Shown here piece by piece: positions 7,182 to 14,847 of a stretch of 20,014 bases of DNA (within the stretch, counting starts at the first letter, position 1; every line of letters starts with the position of its first letter). Origin of the DNA: Gammaproteobacteria bacterium. Lineage in GTDB: Bacteria; Pseudomonadota; Gammaproteobacteria; HK1. The stretch covers positions 1 through 20,014 of the forward strand of contig JAJECB010000389.1 of assembly GCA_022822245.1 (NCBI GenBank), read 5' to 3'. Both the position numbers and the translations under genes were made by a program. The notes below the pieces were generated by a model. That model worked only from the letters and a program-made list of their open reading frames with translations. It did not search any database and was not told the origin of the DNA.

Positions 7182-7912
7182 GCTTGCAGCCTAGTCTTGG
7201 GCGGATGATTCCTCGTCCAGTGCCCAATGTCAAGTCCTGGTCTCGTCCATCTCCAGAACGCTACGCTGACCCACGTTCGTATCCGGGGGATTCCTCGGAT
7301 GAAGTGCCGCTCGAGCTTATAGCCGTGGTCGATGCCTCTGTTGATTCGCTCCAAGGCGCTTCGACGCCGATACCCGCGCTTCCGCGAAGGACTGCCCCAG
7401 GGGATGGGGGTGAGATGTACCAGTCGTCGTTGGTCGAGGCGAGCGCCGAGGCTGATCTTCTCTTGCGGCAGTTTCAATGAATTCAATAGGATGCCTTGAC
7501 CTATACGGCGAGTTCTGATCTGGTTCCACCTTCCGAAATCGGATATGAATCAATACGTTGATGGTGAAACAGCCGCGGTTCAGCGCGAACAAAGATCAGT
7601 TCTGAGGCGAGCGCGAACGAACCGCCCGTAAGGGGCATGCGGGCCGGGTGCCGCGATCCCGGTGCATTCGAGGCTATACACCGGGACCGGGCACCGGTAC
7701 CGGAGCGTGATGCGCGACGCGTCGAGCTCCGAGAGCAGCAAGTCGCACTCCTCGCCAGAGTTTGCCGTGAAAGTGTCTGGGGATTGAGACGAGCGCGCCG
7801 GCAGCGACGGGGAGTCGCATCGGTGACTTCGCGGCGGCTGGGGACGGAGTCGTGCTTCGGGCGGCCCCGGTATGTGGCCCGGTGTCGACGGCGTTCCGAG
7901 CCGGCGAGGTTG

Positions 7913-9154
7913 TCAGGCGGTCGCGGCGCGCTCGATCAGCCCGTAGCGATGAAGCATGCGGATCCAGCGCGGAGCGTTTCGCCGGACCATCAGCGCTTCG
8001 TAGTCGGCCTCGGGGTCGTGGTAGGGTCGGGCGTCGCGCAGCACGACATACAGCACCCGCAGCAGCTTGTGGGCGGTGGCCACGATGGCGCGCTTGTAGC
8101 CGCGCCGGACCATCAGCGCCTTGTGATAGCCGCGGAACTGGCAACCGTGGGTGCGTGCTGCGGCGTGAGCGCACTCGACGAGCACCGCGCGCAGCGCCTT
8201 GTTGCCCATCCGGGCACGCCCGGAGCGGCGTTTGCCGGCGCTGCGGTCATTGCCCGGGCACACACCCGCCCATGCGGCGAGGCGCTCGGCACTGCCGAAG
8301 GCGTCGAGGTCCGGTCCGATTTCGGCGAGGATGGCGCTGGCCGAGGGACGGTCGATACCGGGGATGGTCTGGAGCAACGTGAGGCGCTCGCGAAACGGCT
8401 CAAGACCGGTGGCGATGTCGCGGTCGAGTTCGCCGATGCGCTCGAGCAAGGCGTCGTGCTCGCCCAGCAGGTCGCCCAGGACCCGGCGCTCGACCGTGCT
8501 CAATTCCAGGCTCAGCGCGTCGCCGAGGCGTTCGAGCTTGTGCGCGACGTGATGGCTGAGCGAGGCGAGGATGTCCTCGTGGGCAAGTCCCCGGGCCAGC
8601 CCGTCGAGGATGCGCCGCCCGTTGGTGCCGAACACATCGCTCAGCACGCCCCCGACGCGCGCCCCGGAGCGGTCGAGGACCTTCTGCACGCGGTTGCGAA
8701 CGCGGCTTCGTTGGCTGATGAGCGTGCGCCGATAACGGGTCAGCACGCGCAACTCGCGGAATGCCTTGGGCGGCACGTGGCTGGGCGTGGCCAGGCCAAA
8801 CTGGCACACCCGCGCCAGCCACACGCTGTCGGCGACGTCGGTCTTGCGGCCCTTGAGCTGCTTGACTTGGCGGGCGTTGACCAGCGTGGCCGCGATGCCG
8901 GCGTTCTCCAGCGCCTCGAACGGCGCCAGCCAGTACACACCGGTGCCTTCCATCACCGCGGCGTCGACCTCGCGCTCACCCAGCCACGCGACCATCTCGT
9001 CCAGACCGCTCGCGAGCGCCTCGAAGGTGCGCGTGTCGACCTGTGGCTCGCCGGCGCCGGGCACGCACACACGCACCGAGACGGTGATCTGCATCTTGTG
9101 CACGTCAAGGCCCGCGGCGCGGGCGTGGACGACGTGCAGGGTATCGGTCATCAT
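7913..9154 (-). CDS. IS110-family transposase (DEDD recombinase)
   Basis: A 413-residue transposase. The N-terminal RuvC-like DEDD domain shows Asp17 (AGLDVHK), Glu69 (VMEGTGVYW), and Asp106/Asp109 (KGRKTDVADSVWLARV). A coiled-coil-like middle follows (about 140-250). The C-terminal Transposase_20 domain has LLQTIPGIDRPSASAILAEIG (a helix-hairpin-helix-like signature), then FGSAERLAAWAGVCPGNDRSAGKRRSG, where Ser305 is the likely nucleophilic serine, and RMGNKALRAVL. All catalytic residues are present and the frame is intact, so the element may still be mobile. Start: ATG at 9154 (or the next codon), because minus-strand AGGTG sits eight bases upstream; the longer frame to 9319 would run through the structured leader. 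IS110 enzymes act with a bridge RNA made from the element's noncoding end, which pairs with donor and target DNA. Confidence 0.93.
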   Translation of the reverse strand: MMTDTLHVVHARAAGLDVHKMQITVSVRVCVPGAGEPQVDTRTFEALASGLDEMVAWLGEREVDAAVMEGTGVYWLAPFEALENAGIAATLVNARQVKQLKGRKTDVADSVWLARVCQFGLATPSHVPPKAFRELRVLTRYRRTLISQRSRVRNRVQKVLDRSGARVGGVLSDVFGTNGRRILDGLARGLAHEDILASLSHHVAHKLERLGDALSLELSTVERRVLGDLLGEHDALLERIGELDRDIATGLEPFRERLTLLQTIPGIDRPSASAILAEIGPDLDAFGSAERLAAWAGVCPGNDRSAGKRRSGRARMGNKALRAVLVECAHAAARTHGCQFRGYHKALMVRRGYKRAIVATAHKLLRVLYVVLRDARPYHDPEADYEALMVRRNAPRWIRMLHRYGLIERAATA

Positions 9155-9302
9155 GGTTTCACCTCTCACCTCGTGGGGGGAAGGCGGAGGCGGGACGGGG
9201 CCGGTCGGACTGGACTCACATCCGTGACCGAATGTGGTGCGTTTTGCCGCGCGTCCACGACACGGAGGCCGGGAACAATCCGGGGCTCGGAGCCGACCGG
9301 CC
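7913..9302 (-). mobile_element. IS110-family insertion sequence (ends not resolved)
   Basis: The element comprises the transposase gene (7913-9154, minus) and at least the structured 5' leader to 9302. IS110 elements lack classic terminal inverted repeats, so I cannot place the ends. By analogy with the family, the long noncoding end is upstream of the transposase (somewhere between 9302 and about 9480) and the short end lies below 7913. No second copy or target duplication was seen in the window. It separates the orphan-gene block from the oxygenase/nuclease block. Confidence 0.75.
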
Positions 9303-9360
9303 GGGGCCAGTTTGGACAACGGGAAGCGACCCTCACCATTAAAACGACGGCCACTGTGCC
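9155..9360 (-). ncRNA. Candidate bridge RNA in the IS110 5' leader
   Basis: In IS110-group elements the noncoding leader before the transposase encodes the bridge RNA. Here that leader contains a perfect 10-bp inverted repeat, GGCCGGTCGG (9199-9208) and CCGACCGGCC (9293-9302), enclosing 84 bases with smaller hairpins: CACAT/ATGTG (9217-9221, 9232-9236, 10-base loop) and CCGG/CCGG around 9269-9283. A long closing stem with internal loops fits the known architecture, but loop identities and RNA ends cannot be set from one copy. Bounds given are approximate. Confidence 0.4.
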
Positions 9361-9594
9361 GCCTCCGCCGCTCTCACTCTACCGCCACCGAAGCGCCAAG
9401 CAGACATCGCCTCGGCAGCCGCGTCACATCACTTTCATGCTACGGGGCGGCTGACAAAGAGCAGACCATGAGGGTTTGGATATCGGCACCGCACCCGCCC
9501 CTTCTCGGTGTCTACGATGTTGTCTGCATGTTCCCGCGGAATCCGTGCCCAACTCCAATGCAGGAAGAGGCGGGCGCGGGCCAGATTGGCAGAC
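9361..9594. other. Gap between IS110 leader and the oxygenase stop
   Basis: No gene seen. The left end of the IS110 element probably lies in this stretch, since sequence character changes near 9430-9480, but no boundary motif is evident. It also holds the 3' flank of the convergent-reading oxygenase; no hairpin with T-run was noticed. Confidence 0.4.
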
Positions 9595-11964
9595 TCACTC
9601 CGGCGCTGCCACTGCTGCGTGCAGGCGCGCGAGGTTCGGGGTGCAGACGGCGGATTGCGCTCCGGCCGGCGCGGAGCGGATCAGGGTCTGCATTGACGTG
9701 ACGTCCTTGGCATACTCGGCGAGGCGCCGCTTGTGGCTCGCGCGGTTCTTGGTGCAGACGAGGGTATAGGGACGGCCGCGGCGCTCGGTGACGTGGTCGA
9801 GGTCGAGCCGGTGTCGTTCGATGATCTGGTGCAGATGGCCGCGGAGATCCTGGCGCAGCGGAAAACGCGCCACGTTCGCTTCGGGGTCCCGGCAGAATGC
9901 CTTGAGCTTCCGGCAGTGCTCGCACCGGCAGGCGATGTCGGCGAGGATGGTCCAGTCACGCGGCTCCCTGGGCGGTTCGGCGCTTCGCGACAGCAGGAAG
10001 TCCGTTGCATGGCGCCACAGCGTCGTGAATGCGGCGCCGTTCGCCAAGCCCTCCTCTCCGGAGAGCTCGCGCAGTGCCGCAGGAAGCGCTCGGTCCGGCC
10101 GAACGACCTGCGAATCACCGACCACCGCACGCGCCGCCGCTTCGGCTTCGCCCTCCACCCCGTAGCGCCACGCCAATCGGAACAGATCGCGAACGGCGCG
10201 CTCGTCGAGGCGCTTCGGGCGTTGCGTATCCCGCCCCCGCGGGTCATTTGCCGTGCCGGGAGACAGCGCCGCAGCCAAGGTAAGCAGGACCGCACGGACG
10301 CCTTCCCGGATGGCGTCATCCCAAGCTGGATTCACGGGCCCGCCACGCTTCTCGCCCAGTTGCCGCAGGAGCGCGAGCGTTTCTTCGGGCCGAAGCGTGA
10401 AGCTCGAGCCGGCGAGGTCGAGGAGGAAACGCTTGGCCGCATCCGGTCCGAGTAGCCCCAGCGCGGGTATCAGGTCGTCGTTCTCGCCGCCGCCGTAACG
10501 GCGCAGGACGACTTCGTGCAGGAACCGCACCGCGCGGCCCCGGTCCTTGGTCGCGGAGAGGAGTCGGAGCATCCGGGCGCGGCCGTCCGGCTCGCTCCGA
10601 TCTTGTCCGCCGGACGGCCACCTGTCGATCAACCCCGACATGAGCTGCCCGATCCGTTCGTCCGCATTACCGGCATTCCGGTCGAGCTCGCCGGCCACCC
10701 AGGCGACGACCCCGTTGATACCCCCGCCCGCCACGACAGCCAGGGTCTCCGATCGCGGCCACAGCACCAGGGCTGCAAGGCGGTAGGCGCGCTCGAGGGA
10801 TACTCCCTCGTTGCCGGTTGCTTCGTGCAGCCATTGCTCGTCGGGCTCCGCGTCATCGAGCGCGCCGCGAGGCAGCAACTCTTCGGGCAGCAGCGAGAGC
10901 TCCCCGAATGACGGTTGCGTGCCGTCCGGGCTCACCCAGCCGTCGAGCCAGCGGCGGCTGTCGTAGAGCTCTCCGATCTCCATGTCTTCGGCGTCGATCC
11001 CGTCCGTATCCCAGCCGTGGAGATAGTCGCCTCCATAGGTTGCGTCGCCGTGCTCCTCGATGTGGACGATGGCCGCGTAGAGCTCGCAGTCGGCGCGCGC
11101 CGCAGCCTGCGCGAGGGTCTTCGCCAGGGCCGCGTCGGCGTTCTTCAACGCGTCGAAGGAGAGCCCCGCCTCGCTGTACTCGTGATCGAGCAACCAGACC
11201 AGCTTCTCCGCCGCATCTTCGGCGTGCCGCCACTCGACGAGCCGCTTCGCAATCTCGTCAACCTGTCCGCTGTAGTCCGGCGCTTTCCGGGGGGTATCCG
11301 AATCGCCGGGGCGAACACACAGGTTGAAGACGAGGGACAGGCGATGGCCTTCGACGACGGGCCGGATCTCGTGGGTGCAGTCGGTGTAGAAGGCCGCGAA
11401 CGCGAGCTCGGATGGCTCGCCGGCGTTCATGTCGACGGCGACCTCGCGGTCCCGGTGGCGGACGATCAGCTCGCCGCCGTCGCCCATGGTAGGCAACGAG
11501 ATCGACAGGGTCGCGATCATCCCGTCCGCTTTCTCGGTGTCGCGGTGCGGCGAGAAGAAGCCGCCCGTTTCGTAGACGAGCAGCTTGTAGAGCCGGGCAT
11601 CCAGCCGGCCGCTCGGGCAGCCGAGGCCAGCCGCCGCGGCGTCCAGAATCTTCGCGAGCGTCTCCGGCCATGCCTTGCCGGACAGTCGAACCCGCGTCGA
11701 ATCGATCTGCCAGCAGTCGCGGACCGAGGTGTCCACCAGCGTGTCCGGCCCCTTTCCGTACGGAGCGCGCTCCGCCGCGTCGATCAAGGCACGAACCTGC
11801 GCCTCCGGAACCGGAAAGGAGAGCAGGCCGGCGCCATCGACCTCCAGCCGCGGCATGGGAACGAACAGTTGGCCGTGGGCGCAGAAGTCCCCTGGACGAT
11901 CGATGGACAGCAGCAACTCCTCGAGCGCATGGTTCGTGCCGTAATCAACTTTTGCGCCGCTCAC
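9595..11964 (-). CDS. Large 2OG-Fe(II) oxygenase with long C-terminal extension (789 aa)
   Basis: The N-terminal part (about residues 85-220) is a prolyl-4-hydroxylase-like 2-oxoglutarate/Fe(II) dioxygenase domain: YETGGFFSPHRDTEK gives the iron ligands His140 and Asp142, HEIRPVVEGHRLSLVFNL gives the distal His198 and Arg208, exactly ten residues on, for binding 2-oxoglutarate. These enzymes hydroxylate proteins, small molecules or nucleic acids. The remaining roughly 560 residues are helical and carry, near 700, a cysteine cluster (CRCEHCRKLKAFC) and a basic tail (KNRASHKRRLAEYAK) that could bind metal or nucleic acid. Most family members are about 200-300 residues, so this is an unusually long architecture. 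The start is GTG at 11964, chosen because GGGAGGA lies six bases upstream on the minus strand. It is transcribed divergently from the Uma2/DUF4268 genes. Substrate unknown. Confidence 0.85.
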   Translation of the reverse strand: MSGAKVDYGTNHALEELLLSIDRPGDFCAHGQLFVPMPRLEVDGAGLLSFPVPEAQVRALIDAAERAPYGKGPDTLVDTSVRDCWQIDSTRVRLSGKAWPETLAKILDAAAAGLGCPSGRLDARLYKLLVYETGGFFSPHRDTEKADGMIATLSISLPTMGDGGELIVRHRDREVAVDMNAGEPSELAFAAFYTDCTHEIRPVVEGHRLSLVFNLCVRPGDSDTPRKAPDYSGQVDEIAKRLVEWRHAEDAAEKLVWLLDHEYSEAGLSFDALKNADAALAKTLAQAAARADCELYAAIVHIEEHGDATYGGDYLHGWDTDGIDAEDMEIGELYDSRRWLDGWVSPDGTQPSFGELSLLPEELLPRGALDDAEPDEQWLHEATGNEGVSLERAYRLAALVLWPRSETLAVVAGGGINGVVAWVAGELDRNAGNADERIGQLMSGLIDRWPSGGQDRSEPDGRARMLRLLSATKDRGRAVRFLHEVVLRRYGGGENDDLIPALGLLGPDAAKRFLLDLAGSSFTLRPEETLALLRQLGEKRGGPVNPAWDDAIREGVRAVLLTLAAALSPGTANDPRGRDTQRPKRLDERAVRDLFRLAWRYGVEGEAEAAARAVVGDSQVVRPDRALPAALRELSGEEGLANGAAFTTLWRHATDFLLSRSAEPPREPRDWTILADIACRCEHCRKLKAFCRDPEANVARFPLRQDLRGHLHQIIERHRLDLDHVTERRGRPYTLVCTKNRASHKRRLAEYAKDVTSMQTLIRSAPAGAQSAVCTPNLARLHAAVAAPE

Positions 11965-12318
11965 GGTGCATCCTCCCGATGTTGGTCCGGTCGGAGATTA
12001 TTGGATCGAGGGCCGGGTTGCACCGCCCCCGTGCGAGTATCTCCGGAACGTCGTGCCTGCTGCGTCGGGATCCCGCGCGACGGCCACCGCGTGGTGGACA
12101 GCGATGCGATGGCGCTGCGGTCGCGAGCCGGGTGAGCGCTCCGACCCCGTGTCCGTACCGGGAGTCGCCGTTATCCGCCAGCGAGGAGTCGAGGGGCCGA
12201 CCCCTACGGAACCGTCTCTGCCCGGGGTGAGGCGGCATTCGGGCCGTCGGGCGGAGCTTGGAGTTCGGTGCTCCCTCGCCTATTCTTGCCGAAGATGCAC
12301 GCCGCACGGACAACGATC
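11965..12318. other. Divergent intergenic region between oxygenase and Uma2 genes
   Basis: No gene seen. It must carry promoters for both directions: the oxygenase ribosome site is at its left edge, and a plus-strand promoter candidate is at 12258-12286. ATTATT at 11997-12002 is a possible minus-strand -10 box, without a clear -35 partner. Confidence 0.45.
12258..12286 (+). promoter_or_regulatory. Promoter candidate for the Uma2-DUF4268 operon
   Basis: TTGGAG (12258-12263), a 17-base spacer and TATTCT (12281-12286; four of six -10 matches). Transcription would start near 12293, giving a short leader to the ATG at 12319 and arguing against the more upstream ATGs at 12268 and 12295. Confidence 0.3.
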
Positions 12319-12939
12319 ATGTCAACGGCTCTGGTGGGCGAACCCGTCTCGCAAGCGCAGGTGAACGGCTTGTTGGAGGAGGTGCTTCCTCAGGGATGCT
12401 GGAGCGATGACGACTATCTCTGGCTGACCGATCACACCCGGCGTCTGGTGGAGTTCACGGACGGATACCTGGAGATACTGCCGATGCCGTCGCGCGGGCA
12501 CCAGCGGATACTTGCCTTTCTGTACTCGGCATTTCATGCATTCCTTGCGCCCGCGGGCGGGGAGGTGTTGTTCGCACCGCTTCGGCTGCGAATTCGCGAG
12601 GGCAAGTTCCGCGAGCCGGACCTGTTGTTGGTCCGCGATGCGCGTGATACACGAAGCGGCGAGCGCTTCTGGACCGGGGCGGACGTGGTCGTGGAAATCG
12701 TCAGCCCGGACAATCCTGAGAGAGACTTGGTCGTCAAGCGCGATGACTACGCCGAGGCGGGTATCCCCGAGTACTGGATCGTCGATCCGGCAACGGAGAC
12801 CCTCACCGTGCTCGAGCTGGAAGACGCCGGGTATGTCGAGCATGGCGTCTACGATCGTCACGCGCGGGCAGTCTCGCCGATCCTTCCGAGACTCGAAGTG
12901 GACATCGGCGACGTGTTCGATGCGGCAAGGGGTGAGTGA
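12319..12939 (+). CDS. Uma2 family (DUF820) PD-(D/E)XK nuclease-fold protein
   Basis: A 206-residue member of the Uma2 family, a widespread restriction-endonuclease-like fold, common in multiple copies in cyanobacteria and some proteobacteria and without a firmly established role. Visible signatures: YLWLTDHTRRLVEFTDGYLEILPMPS (the substrate-facing strand with Glu), LRLRIREGKFREPDLLLVR (the catalytic EPD), then VVVEIVSPDNPERDLVVKRDDYAEAGIPEYWIVDP containing the Glu and Lys expected of the ExK pair. All core residues appear intact. ATG at 12319 is preferred; ATG at 12295 would add eight residues. The next gene starts three bases after the stop, so the two form an operon. A paralogue lies at 14167. 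Confidence 0.88.
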   Translation: MSTALVGEPVSQAQVNGLLEEVLPQGCWSDDDYLWLTDHTRRLVEFTDGYLEILPMPSRGHQRILAFLYSAFHAFLAPAGGEVLFAPLRLRIREGKFREPDLLLVRDARDTRSGERFWTGADVVVEIVSPDNPERDLVVKRDDYAEAGIPEYWIVDPATETLTVLELEDAGYVEHGVYDRHARAVSPILPRLEVDIGDVFDAARGE

Positions 12940-12942
12940 CGG

Positions 12943-13899
12943 ATGGACGGTGTCGGGACGCTTTCGCCGGTGGATGTTCGGGAGGTCTGGGCGACTGAAG
13001 CCGGAGACTTCACGCCGTGGCTGGCGGAGAACGCTGAGCTCCTCGGGGAGGCCTTGGGCATGGACCTGGTCCACGAGCAGACCGAGGCGGCGGTCGGTCG
13101 GTACAGCGCCGACCTGGTTTTCCGCGAAGGATCCACCGATCGCGTCGTGGTCGTCGAGAACCTGTTCAGTCCCTCCGATCACGACCACTTGGGCAAGCTG
13201 ATCGTCTACGCCGCCGGGCTGGAGGCTGGCTACGCCGTCCTGCTCGCCCCCGATTTCCGGGACGAGCATCGAGCCGCCCTCGACTGGCTCAACTCCATCT
13301 CCGCCGAGGACTTCGGATTCTTCGGCATCGTGCTCGAGGCGTGGCGCATCGGCGATTCGCCCCCCGCACCGCGTTTGCGGGTCGACGTGAAGCCCAACAA
13401 CTGGAGCCGTTCCGTCCAGTCCGCCCGCAGCGCGGGGTTGACAGAAATCCAACAGGCACGCCTGCGATTCTGGAGCGAGTTCCTGCCGGCGTTCAAGGAG
13501 GCGCATCCGGGCTGGACCCGCGCCACCGTGCCTCGGACCGAGTATTGGATGACCTTCCCGTCCGCAAGGAGCGGTCTGGCGAAGTACAGCGCCGCATTTG
13601 TCGCCCCAAAACGCAGGCTGCGGGTCGAGGTGTACATCGACACGGGCGATCAGAAAACGACCAAGAGAGCATTCGACGCGTTGCGCGAGAAGCAGCGGCA
13701 GATAGACCAGACGATGGGTGAGGAACTGGACTGGGACCGACTCGACGAAAGGCGAGCGTCGAGGATTTCCCTCTATTTTCCGGGCGAGATCCGGGTTGCC
13801 GACGAGGAGCGCTGGCCCGAAGCCCGGGATTGGCTCATCCAGGCGATGGGCAAGATGCGAGGCACCTTCGATCCCGTACTCCGGGAGATGCGGGACTGA
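12943..13899 (+). CDS. DUF4268 protein with nuclease-like N-terminal domain
   Basis: A 318-residue protein in two parts. Residues about 15-125 look like a PD-(D/E)XK/NucS-like domain: FTPWLAENAELLGEALG, then GRYSADLVF (acidic residue), then VVVVENLFSPSDHDHLGKLIVYAAGL (Glu followed by a polar Asn where Lys or Gln is usual) and AVLLAPDFRDEHRAALDWLN. Residues about 165-318 match the DUF4268 pattern, with FWSEFLPAFKEA, LRVEVYIDTGDQKTTKRAFDAL and a terminal helix. Such proteins appear in defence- and mobile-element contexts, but biochemistry is lacking. The ATG at 12943 follows the Uma2 stop by three bases and has AGGGGTGA just upstream, so translation is probably coupled. A common function with Uma2, such as cutting or sensing foreign DNA, is inference. 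Confidence 0.82.
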   Translation: MDGVGTLSPVDVREVWATEAGDFTPWLAENAELLGEALGMDLVHEQTEAAVGRYSADLVFREGSTDRVVVVENLFSPSDHDHLGKLIVYAAGLEAGYAVLLAPDFRDEHRAALDWLNSISAEDFGFFGIVLEAWRIGDSPPAPRLRVDVKPNNWSRSVQSARSAGLTEIQQARLRFWSEFLPAFKEAHPGWTRATVPRTEYWMTFPSARSGLAKYSAAFVAPKRRLRVEVYIDTGDQKTTKRAFDALREKQRQIDQTMGEELDWDRLDERRASRISLYFPGEIRVADEERWPEARDWLIQAMGKMRGTFDPVLREMRD

Positions 13900-14166
13900 A
13901 CTACTCGGCAGGTTGGACGGAGAGCGCCCTTCGGCAGTCGCCCAATCGGACTCCGGCTGCCCGAGAGACGCCGGCAACCACCCCCGAACGTGGCTCTCGC
14001 CGAACGCCGGCGGCCTGCAATGGCCGCAGTTTGCACCGAGTGGCGTGCGCTACACTGCCATCTGCACGGCGTGGGCGCCGGAGGGAACGGGCTCCGGAGC
14101 TCCGGGCGCGAGCGGCATCGAGTCCGGGCGGTGCACGGACGGGTGAAGCGTGAGAGGACGGGCAAC

Positions 14167-14823
14167 ATGACGGAGACGATCGCGCCTGCGGCAACCGAGG
14201 CGACATCGAGCGCTACGGCGGCCACCTCGCAGGCGGCGCTCGACGCCCTGCTGTGCGACCTCCTGCCCCGCCAGGGGTGCTGGACCGACGAGGCATACCT
14301 GTGGCTGACCGAGCACGGCGGGCGGCGGATCGAGCTCACCGACGGCCGTATCGAGGAGTTGCCCGCGCCAACGTTCGCGCACCAAGCCGTCCTCCTCTTC
14401 CTTTATCGCTTGTTCCACGACCATCTCCGACCCCGCGGCGGCGTCGCGATGGTCTCGGGGCTGAGGATGCGCGTGCGTGAGGGCAAGTTCCGCGAGCCCG
14501 ACCTGCTGGTGCTGCGCGAGCGCTTGGACTCCCGCAACCAGGACCGCTACTGGCTGGGCGCGGACCTGGTGGCCGAAGTGGTCAGCCCGGACGACCCGGA
14601 CCGGGACTTGGTGGAGAAGCGCGCCGACTACGCCGAGGCAGGCATCCCCGAGTACTGGATCGTCGATCCCCGCGACGAGACGATCGCCGTGCTCACGCTG
14701 GATGGGGAGGCGTACGTCGAGGCCGGCACATACGCGCGGGGCAGCCAGGCCGCGTCGCGGCTGCTCGATGGATTCACCGCCGACGTCTCCGCGGTGTTCG
14801 ACGCCCCGGAATCGGGCGCGTAG
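14167..14823 (+). CDS. Second Uma2 family (DUF820) nuclease-fold protein
   Basis: A 218-residue paralogue of the protein at 12319. The N-terminus is a low-complexity Ala/Thr tail (about 20 residues); the core then repeats the family blocks: YLWLTEHGGRRIELTDGRIEELP, MRVREGKFREPDLLVLRE (EPD) and LVAEVVSPDDPDRDLVEKRADYAEAG followed by IPEYWIVDP. The catalytic residues look intact. The two Uma2 copies share a perfect 26-base stretch (12763-12788 and 14644-14669), suggesting local duplication. ATG at 14167 has GAGAGG about ten bases upstream; the longer open frame from 13990 lacks protein-like character. It is separated from the DUF4268 gene by 267 bases, so may have its own promoter. It converges with the CoA-transferase gene, leaving only 24 bases between stops. 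Confidence 0.88.
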   Translation: MTETIAPAATEATSSATAATSQAALDALLCDLLPRQGCWTDEAYLWLTEHGGRRIELTDGRIEELPAPTFAHQAVLLFLYRLFHDHLRPRGGVAMVSGLRMRVREGKFREPDLLVLRERLDSRNQDRYWLGADLVAEVVSPDDPDRDLVEKRADYAEAGIPEYWIVDPRDETIAVLTLDGEAYVEAGTYARGSQAASRLLDGFTADVSAVFDAPESGA

Positions 14824-14847
14824 ACGCGCTCGCCGCCCGCGCCCGCG

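Larger units (their letters stand above)
6708..7912. other. 1.2-kb region without a convincing gene
   Basis: After the orphan gene the sequence returns to higher GC but no frame looks like a normal gene on either strand. It holds the 78-bp tandem duplication (7026-7181) with its small minus-strand frame, and a strongly palindromic stretch (7644-7703: CCGGTGC at 7659-7665 against GCACCGG at 7691-7697, and the perfect palindrome CCGGTACCGG at 7694-7703). The part just below 7913 is the 3' flank of the IS110 transposase and should contain one end of that element. I saw no tRNA-like fold. It is most likely decayed sequence between mobile elements. Confidence 0.5.

Noticed and set aside
6708..7625. 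tRNA or attachment site at the edge of the AT-rich block
   Set aside because: No cloverleaf-like pairing or direct repeat matching the other edge near 4500 was found by eye.
7637..9454. A 605-codon plus-strand open frame across the IS110 transposase
   Set aside because: The minus strand carries all transposase catalytic motifs; the plus frame is its shadow.
12322..13977. A 551-codon minus-strand open frame opposite Uma2 and DUF4268 genes
   Set aside because: Shadow of two recognised genes; no motifs.
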